19,204 bases of DNA from Deltaproteobacteria bacterium (GTDB lineage: Bacteria > Desulfobacterota > Desulfobacteria > Desulfobacterales > C00003060), in the NCBI GenBank assembly GCA_019309815.1, contig JAFDFO010000026.1, positions 1-19,204 on the forward strand, written 5' to 3'. Shown here piece after piece: positions 14,715 through 19,204 of this stretch. A model generated the notes under the pieces. That model was not told the origin of the DNA. It was given only the letters and a program-made list of their open reading frames with translations, and ran no database searches. A program made the translations under genes and the position numbers. Each line of letters opens with the position of its first letter. The first letter of the stretch is position 1.

Positions 14715-16734
14715 AGACAAAGAGTTCGACGTACAGGCTTTCCGTCGGGCTTTCAAAAGAAGCGACGTCCCCTGCGAAATCACGGAGTGCATGCGGGCCG
14801 AAGAAGCGCTGGCGCGACTCAGTGACGATGCTTCCCGGTTCGACCTGGTTGTCATTGACCACGGCCTGCCAGGCATGTCCGGACTCGACCTGTCCAAGGA
14901 TCTCATTGAGGAAAAGATTTCTTTGCCCTTGGTGCTTCTGACCGGAAGAGGGTCGGAACAACTCGCCGTTGAGGCGCTCAAGGCTGGTGTTGATGATTAT
15001 ATGATAAAGGATCCGAGCCAGGGCTATCTGGACCTGTTGCCCGTGGTGTTTCCAGAGGTGGTACGGAAACACGGTGACCGTGCGGCCCGGAAACGGGCAG
15101 AAGAGGCGCTGCGTAAAGCCCACGATGAGCTGGAACAGCGCGTCAAAGAGCGAACCGCTGAACTGGCCAGCACCACCGAGCAACTGAAACTGGAACTGAC
15201 CGAGCGTAAGAAAGCGGAGGAGGCGTTGCGGGAGAGTGAGGAACGCTTCAAGTCTCTGAGTGAAAACGCCCCTGATATCATCTTCACCCTGGGACTGGAT
15301 GGCACGTTTACCTACCTTAATCCGGCCTTTGAAAAGGCCTTGGGCTACAAAAGAGAGGATGGGCTGGGGAGCAATTTTGCAGACTTTGCCATGAAGGTGG
15401 ACACCAAGAACTACATGGATCTTTTTAAACGAATTAGAGACGGGAGGGAGACGATCAGGGATATGACGATCGTTCTGATAAACAAAGATCGTTCTGGCCG
15501 TCTTTTCAACTTGAGCGGTGCGCCTAATATTGATGCAGCCGGGGAAGTGACAGGGATGGTCGGCCTCCTGAAAGACATTTCAGAACACCGCAAATTAGAA
15601 AGCCAATTCCGCCAGGCCCAGAAGATGGAGGCGATTGCTACACTATCCAGTAGCATTGCCCACGATTTTAACAACCTGCTCATGGGGATTCAGGGCGAGG
15701 CCTCTATCATGCTTGTGGGCATCACGCGGTCGCATCCGCATTATGAAGCGTTGAAGGGGATTCAGAAACAGGTCGTCAGCGGGGTGAAGCTGACCAAGCA
15801 GCTTCTTGGATATGCCCGGAAAGACACGCATGAAGTCAAACCGATCATCCTGAACGAACTGGTGGAGGAGACATCGGAGACCTTTGGGAGAATCAAGAAA
15901 GACATTACGATTCACCGACAGCTTGCCGGCGACTTGCATCCCATTAATGCAGACAAAGGGCAGATTGAGCAGGTCCTACTGAATCTATTTGTGAATGCTG
16001 CAGATGCCATGCCTGATGGCGGTGACTTGATCTTGAAGACGGAGAATATAGCCCACACGGACATGGAGGGGAGGGTATACGACTCAAAGCCGGGTGACTA
16101 TGTCCTGATGACGGTTGCGGATACGGGCCACGGGATGGACAAAGAAACCATGGACAGCATCTTCGAACCCTTCTTTACCACCAAAGAAAGGGGGGAAGGC
16201 TCAGGCCTTGGCCTGGCTTCGGTGTACAACATCATTAGGGCCCATGGCGGACATGTTGATGTCGAATCGACCGAGGGGTACAGGACTACTTTCCGGATTT
16301 ATTTCCCTGTCCGCCAAGATGATGCGTATGAGGCTCTGAAAACGGCTGAAGAATACATCAAGGGAACCGGAACGGTCCTCCTTGTGGACGACGAAGAGGT
16401 CATGTTGAAGGTTGGCGCCGAGTTGTTGCAGACCATGGGCTACCGGGTACTGCTGGCCAGGGACGGAAAAGAGGCCGTAGAGACCTATAGGCATCATTGG
16501 GTTGACATAGACCTCGTCCTTTTGGACATGGTCATGCCCAACATAGGTGGCGGCAAGGCCTACGACCACATGAAGGAGATCAACCCGAACGTAAAGGTCC
16601 TCCTTACGAGCGGATACGGCATAGACGGACAGGCCACTGAGATATTGGATCGCGGCTGCAACGGTTTCATACAGAAACCATTCACGATGAAAGACCTGTC
16701 TATAAAAATGAAGGAAGTGCTGGAGAATCCGTAA
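14668..16734 (+). CDS. hybrid histidine kinase: REC-PAS-HisKA-HATPase-REC
   Basis: This 688-aa soluble protein begins with a receiver domain (residues 10-135: VEDKEFD, phosphoacceptor Asp64 in VVIDHGLPGMSG, LTGRGSE, YMIKD). A coiled coil (about 140-190) follows, then a PAS domain (about 190-308), a HisKA domain with SSIAHDFNNLLMGIQGEAS (His332), an ATPase domain (LLNLFVNAADAMP, VADTGHGMD, FEPFFTTKERGEGSGLGLAS) and a C-terminal receiver (VLLVDDEEVML, Asp620 in VLLDMVMPNIGGG, Lys670 in FIQKPF). The class is that of NtrB-like hybrid kinases. I use the ATG at 14668 because GGAGG lies five bases before it; an in-frame TTG at 14647 is weaker. The gene overlaps the previous one by 47 bp. No DNA-binding output is present. 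Confidence 0.93.
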   Translation: MNPTKTPPPLRILLVEDKEFDVQAFRRAFKRSDVPCEITECMRAEEALARLSDDASRFDLVVIDHGLPGMSGLDLSKDLIEEKISLPLVLLTGRGSEQLAVEALKAGVDDYMIKDPSQGYLDLLPVVFPEVVRKHGDRAARKRAEEALRKAHDELEQRVKERTAELASTTEQLKLELTERKKAEEALRESEERFKSLSENAPDIIFTLGLDGTFTYLNPAFEKALGYKREDGLGSNFADFAMKVDTKNYMDLFKRIRDGRETIRDMTIVLINKDRSGRLFNLSGAPNIDAAGEVTGMVGLLKDISEHRKLESQFRQAQKMEAIATLSSSIAHDFNNLLMGIQGEASIMLVGITRSHPHYEALKGIQKQVVSGVKLTKQLLGYARKDTHEVKPIILNELVEETSETFGRIKKDITIHRQLAGDLHPINADKGQIEQVLLNLFVNAADAMPDGGDLILKTENIAHTDMEGRVYDSKPGDYVLMTVADTGHGMDKETMDSIFEPFFTTKERGEGSGLGLASVYNIIRAHGGHVDVESTEGYRTTFRIYFPVRQDDAYEALKTAEEYIKGTGTVLLVDDEEVMLKVGAELLQTMGYRVLLARDGKEAVETYRHHWVDIDLVLLDMVMPNIGGGKAYDHMKEINPNVKVLLTSGYGIDGQATEILDRGCNGFIQKPFTMKDLSIKMKEVLENP

Positions 16735-16826
16735 CCCGAGCGTGCCCGCAACTCTTATCTCTATTTCCGACCTCTTGCTAAACCCTCAGTGGTCATTAGA
16801 ACAGACAATCTGACGGGGGAAGGAAG

Positions 16827-16841
16827 GGGCCACATAGGCCC
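16827..16841. terminator. small GC hairpin between convergent genes
   Basis: GGGCC (16827-16831) and GGCCC (16837-16841) pair around the loop ACATA, in the 148-bp gap between the converging hybrid kinase and PilZ genes. No clear U tract follows on either strand, so it is a weak bidirectional terminator candidate. Confidence 0.3.
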
Positions 16842-16882
16842 TGCCTTGTTCAATGACGACAGAATATGTTCCTGATGACACC

Positions 16883-17239
16883 TCAGGCCTCGCCTACAGT
16901 GTAGATGTCGATGAACTCTTCTAGCCTACCTCTCTGCCAAGGTGTCAGCTTCCTGAATTCGACGCAACATCGCCTCAGAGTCTTAGAATTTGGAGAAGTC
17001 TTCTTGACCACTTCTATGTCTGACACGGTCTCAATCGGCAGCTTACCCAGATAGAAATCACCATCGGTCATAAACGGGGGCTCTCCGTTTCCAAGATAAC
17101 GAAACGAAAGGCCATCTATATTCAGATCTCTTAGACGTCCCACTTTGTCAAAAGAGGGGCCGACCCCGACAAACACACCTTCAGGGGCCTGGAATCGTCT
17201 CTGTTTCCTGTGTTCTATGGGCTTTTTGCTGTCAGTCAT
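16883..17239 (-). CDS. PilZ-domain protein (putative c-di-GMP effector)
   Basis: This 118-aa cytoplasmic protein consists of one PilZ-type domain. The first c-di-GMP-binding motif is seen as HRKQRRF (residues 10-16). The second, normally [DN]-x-S-x-x-G, appears as DLNIDGLSF (38-46), with Asn in place of Ser. The rest (LGKLPIETVSDIEVV, RRCCVEFRKLTPWQRGRLEEFI) matches the beta-barrel and C-terminal helix pattern frequent in Desulfobacterota PilZ proteins. Because the second motif is imperfect, ligand binding is likely but not certain. The frame can begin at a TTG at 17269, but I prefer the ATG at 17239, placed directly before the basic motif. It follows the NifU-type gene after 91 bp. A functional link to the sulfur genes is not indicated. 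Confidence 0.8.
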   Translation of the reverse strand: MTDSKKPIEHRKQRRFQAPEGVFVGVGPSFDKVGRLRDLNIDGLSFRYLGNGEPPFMTDGDFYLGKLPIETVSDIEVVKKTSPNSKTLRRCCVEFRKLTPWQRGRLEEFIDIYTVGEA

Positions 17240-17264
17240 GGCATCACCATTTCGTGGGTTAGTA

Positions 17265-17298
17265 GCCAATCGATCTTCCGGAAGCCTGTAAGATTGGC
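17265..17298. promoter_or_regulatory. nested inverted repeat upstream of the PilZ gene
   Basis: GCCAATC (17265-17271) and GATTGGC (17292-17298) are perfect inverted copies, and between them lies the perfect palindrome CTTCCGGAAG (17275-17284). The structure sits in the 91-bp gap between the NifU-type gene and the PilZ gene. It could be a terminator stem, an operator or a leader structure; no T run is present, which argues against simple termination. Confidence 0.4.
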
Positions 17299-17330
17299 AT
17301 AGCCCTTTTTGACGAATCGGCTCGCACTAA

Positions 17331-17831
17331 TTAGTCCCCTATCTTTTCCCCGCAGCTCATACAGAACTTGGCAGTTATTGGGTTTCTTTCCTGACAATGA
17401 CTACATGTAACCTGCCTTTTTGCTCTTTTCTTCTTCTTCGGCTTGGGGGCGGGTGGCGGCTCCCCGGATCTTTTTCGTTCGTAGTCGTCAATGGCTTCCG
17501 CCAGTGCCTTTGCCCCGAGGTTGGAGCAGTGCATCTTTTCCTTTGGAAGACCATCCAGAGCCTCAGCCACGGCCTTTTTCGTGATGGATTTGGCTTCACT
17601 AAGGGTTTTATTTTTTGCCATTTCGCTGACCATGCTGGACACAGCAATGGCCGCAACACACCCAAAGGTCTTGAATTTCACGTCAGTCAGCCGGTCATCG
17701 TCGACCTTGATATAGAACGTCATCATGTCTCCGCAGACCGGATTTCCAACCTCTCCAACACCGTCGGCATTCTCTATAGCTCCGGCGTTCTTCGGGTCCG
17801 AAAAATGTTCCATCACTTTTTCTGAGTACAT
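17331..17831 (-). CDS. NifU/IscU-type Fe-S scaffold with C-terminal zinc ribbon
   Basis: This 166-aa protein should assemble or carry Fe-S clusters or sulfur received from a cysteine desulfurase. Residues 1-120 form the NifU N-terminal domain: MYSEKVMEHFSDPKNAG, Cys33 and Asp35 in GNPVCGD, Cys58 in KFKTFGCVAAIA, and Cys102 in EKMHCSNLG, so all three scaffold cysteines, the Asp and the Lys-x-His-Cys site are present. A Pro/Lys-rich linker (EPPPAPKPKKKKRAKR) then leads to a C-terminal zinc ribbon with Cys143, Cys146, Cys157 and Cys160 (CSHCQERN, FCMSCGEK). That tail is not part of normal IscU (about 128 aa) or NifU. I chose the ATG at 17831, with AAAGGAG seven bases upstream. It follows the broken desulfurase gene after 29 bp. 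Confidence 0.9.
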   Translation of the reverse strand: MYSEKVMEHFSDPKNAGAIENADGVGEVGNPVCGDMMTFYIKVDDDRLTDVKFKTFGCVAAIAVSSMVSEMAKNKTLSEAKSITKKAVAEALDGLPKEKMHCSNLGAKALAEAIDDYERKRSGEPPPAPKPKKKKRAKRQVTCSHCQERNPITAKFCMSCGEKIGD

Positions 17832-17860
17832 TTCTGTTCTCCTTTGTGCTGAGTTTTGTG

Positions 17861-18912
17861 TCACGCAGCAGTTCTTGTCTCCCAGACCGGAGGACCAGCC
17901 GGTATACCGATTGCCACAAGAACCGGAGAAGTCTTAAGGGCCTTTGAAGCGCAAGCAGATCCAGTATTTGCATAAATGCCTTTTTGGCTCAGCATGAAAA
18001 TCAAAGATTCACCTTCTATGGCTTCGATACAAAAACTTGCATGACCAGGAAGCCTTTTGACGGGATGGCCCGTGTGTTCCTGTCCTGAACGCCCTGGACA
18101 AGGCGACTGCGGAGCCCCTGCACCTTCTCAACCTTGTGAGTGAGTTGCTCTGCTGCCAGTTCTGCCGCCGTGCCAAGTCCCACAATGGCGGGAACATTTT
18201 CTGTTCCGGCCCTCCTACCGCTTTCCTGGATCCCGCCATGAAGAAGCGGCATGAGTCGCAGATTACGTTTGAAGTAAAGAGCTCCTATGCCCTTGGGTGC
18301 TCCCAGGGAAGGGCCGGAAAGGCTCAGCAAATCAACGTTGAGTTCATTGATATCGACCGGCAGGTTTCCAACTGTTGCAACTGCATCCGTGTGAAAAATA
18401 ACCTCTTTCTCGCGACAGATGGCAGAAAGCTCTGGTATGGGTTCTATTGTTCCAATCTCATTGTTGGCGTGCATAATTGAAACCAGGATTGTCTCCGGCC
18501 TGATGGCGTGAGCCAGGCGTTCTGGATCCACCAGTCCATGCTCGTCCACCTGCAGAAAGGTCACTTCAAAATCCTGGCGTTCTAAGAACCTGGCGGAGTT
18601 GAGTACAGAATGATGTTCAATAGCTGAGATAATGATGTGGTTGCCCTTCTTCCGGTTTGCGAGAGCCGCACCTTTGACGGCCAGGTTGTTCGCCTCCGCA
18701 CCTGAAGAAGTAAAAACAATCTCCTCTGCTTTGGCGCCGATGAGCTTAGCCACCTTTGCCCTCTGTTCATCAATGACCTGCTTAACCTTTGTGCCCATGT
18801 CATACACCGTTGACGGGTTCCCAAAATGCTCATCAAAGTAAGGAAGCATGGCATCAATGACCTGCTTGGGTACAGGTGTTGCCGCCGCATGGTCCATATA
18901 GACTCTTTTCAT
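17861..18912 (-). pseudogene. NifS/IscS-type cysteine desulfurase, frameshifted and truncated
   Basis: Intact relatives are PLP enzymes of about 385-400 aa that take sulfur from cysteine. Here the first frame runs 298 codons (18912 to 18016) with clear family sequence: VYMDHAAATPVP, FGNPSTVY, FTSSGAEANNLAVKGAA, EHHSVL, SIMHANNEIG, HTDAV, PKGIGALYF and RRAGTENVPAIVG. Near 18075-18095 the family sequence moves to the next frame (GHPVKRLPGHASF, IEGESLIFMLSQKG, then TGSACASKAL with the sulfur-carrying Cys at 17951-17953) and stops at 17861, well short of the usual C-terminus. The usual PLP lysine motif SGHK is replaced by SGPS (residues 199-202), and the PLP-contacting Gln by Ala179. A strong AGGAGGG precedes the ATG. 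It follows the TusA-like gene after 12 bp. The missing lysine may be a trait of its lineage; the frameshift is more telling. Confidence 0.75.
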
Positions 18913-18924
18913 GACTAACCCTCC

Positions 18925-19173
18925 TTACTTGGTTTTCCGTATATAAAGCTTGTAACAATCGTCATCTTCCTCTATCCCGATGAAGTCCTGTCCACACTTT
19001 TGACACCAGTTTGGAATGTCCTCCAAGGCGCCATCGTAATCAGTCAACACTTCCAGTACTTGCCCCTTTTTCAGACAATTGAGCCTGTCACCCGGCTCCA
19101 AGAGGTGTATAGGGCACATGCGACATACCAGATCCAGTGTGTCGTCTGCTTTTTGGTTTTCTACAAACTTCAT
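18925..19173 (-). CDS. TusA/SirA-family sulfur carrier-like protein
   Basis: This small 82-aa cytoplasmic protein has the TusA fold pattern: LDLVCRMCPIHLLE as the active-site strand and helix, LKKGQVLEVLTDYDGALEDIPNWCQKCG as the central strand and helix, and DDCYKLYIRKTK as the last strand. TusA proteins carry sulfur as a persulfide on the Cys of a Cys-Pro-x-Pro motif. Here the motif is Cys20-Pro-Ile-His, preceded by Cys17, so the second proline is missing and an extra cysteine stands close by; WCQKC in the middle adds two more. It has a good ribosome-binding site (AAAGGAG six bases before the ATG at 19173) and is followed after 12 bp by the NifS-type gene, a pairing that fits desulfurase-to-TusA sulfur relay. 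Confidence 0.8.
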   Translation of the reverse strand: MKFVENQKADDTLDLVCRMCPIHLLEPGDRLNCLKKGQVLEVLTDYDGALEDIPNWCQKCGQDFIGIEEDDDCYKLYIRKTK

Positions 19174-19186
19174 TTTATGCTCCTTT

Positions 19187-19204
19187 CCCGCCTCTCCAGG
19201 CGGG
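19187..19204. promoter_or_regulatory. hairpin just upstream of the tusA-like ribosome-binding site
   Basis: CCCGCC (19187-19192) and GGCGGG (19199-19204) form a perfect GC-only 6-bp stem with a six-base loop at the window edge. The stem ends directly against the AAAGGAG of the TusA-like gene. It could be the terminator of an upstream gene or affect translation initiation; sequence beyond the edge is needed to decide. Confidence 0.35.

Noticed and set aside
17695..17973. 92-codon minus-strand frame between the NifS- and NifU-type genes
   Set aside because: It is out of frame with both family sequences; the same DNA encodes the GSACAS loop of the broken desulfurase and the start of the NifU-type protein in other frames.
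18040..18060. Programmed -1 frameshift in the NifS-type gene at an A_AAA_G site
   Set aside because: The needed shift is -1 and such a site exists, but family sequence (GHPV) is already in the second frame before it, so a real mutation upstream explains the data better.

Overview
This 19.2-kb window comes from a Gram-negative bacterium, most likely a member of Desulfobacterota (the former Deltaproteobacteria). That placement is inference. It rests on a tripartite RND efflux operon with an outer-membrane lipoprotein, long multi-PAS kinases with a Rossmann-like N-terminus and CPA...CPI cysteine motifs, a PilZ protein of the type common in that group, and a TusA/NifS/NifU-type sulfur locus. No rRNA, tRNA, CRISPR array or phage gene was seen.

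Layout. (1) Positions 1-2639, minus strand: a small SxtJ-type membrane protein, an unrecognised 80-aa Cys/Lys-rich protein, an MFS transporter, and rdgB (XTP/dITP pyrophosphatase), which runs off the left edge. (2) Positions 2640-3061: a divergent intergenic region with a promoter on each side of a MITE-like element bounded by ~20-bp inverted repeats. (3) Positions 3062-4309, plus strand: an AI-2E family permease. (4) Positions 4310-4819: a 510-bp gene-free stretch with a second, unrelated 294-bp inverted-repeat element, then a sigma70-type promoter overlapped by a perfect 12-bp palindrome. (5) Positions 4820-11287, plus strand: a tightly packed efflux operon of TetR regulator, NodT-type outer-membrane factor, periplasmic adaptor and RND pump. 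(6) Positions 11508-16734, plus strand: a signalling cassette of a 904-aa multi-PAS histidine kinase, a single-domain Rcp1-type response regulator and a REC-PAS-HisKA-HATPase-REC hybrid kinase. (7) Positions 16883-19173, minus strand: a PilZ protein, a NifU/IscU-type scaffold with a zinc-ribbon tail, a decayed NifS-type cysteine desulfurase and a TusA-like sulfur carrier.

How the parts work together. In the efflux operon the TetR protein probably represses its own promoter, and with it the pump genes, until a ligand binds. In the signalling cassette the two kinases share an almost identical coiled-coil linker and flank an Rcp1-type receiver, so a branched phosphorelay is plausible. The sulfur locus should pass sulfur from cysteine to TusA or to an Fe-S scaffold, but its desulfurase has no lysine in the usual PLP position, a frameshift and a shortened C-terminus. 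It is therefore either dead or part of an unusual lineage. The points most worth checking are this broken desulfurase, the NifU-zinc-ribbon fusion, the Rossmann-PAS kinase and the two non-coding inverted-repeat elements.
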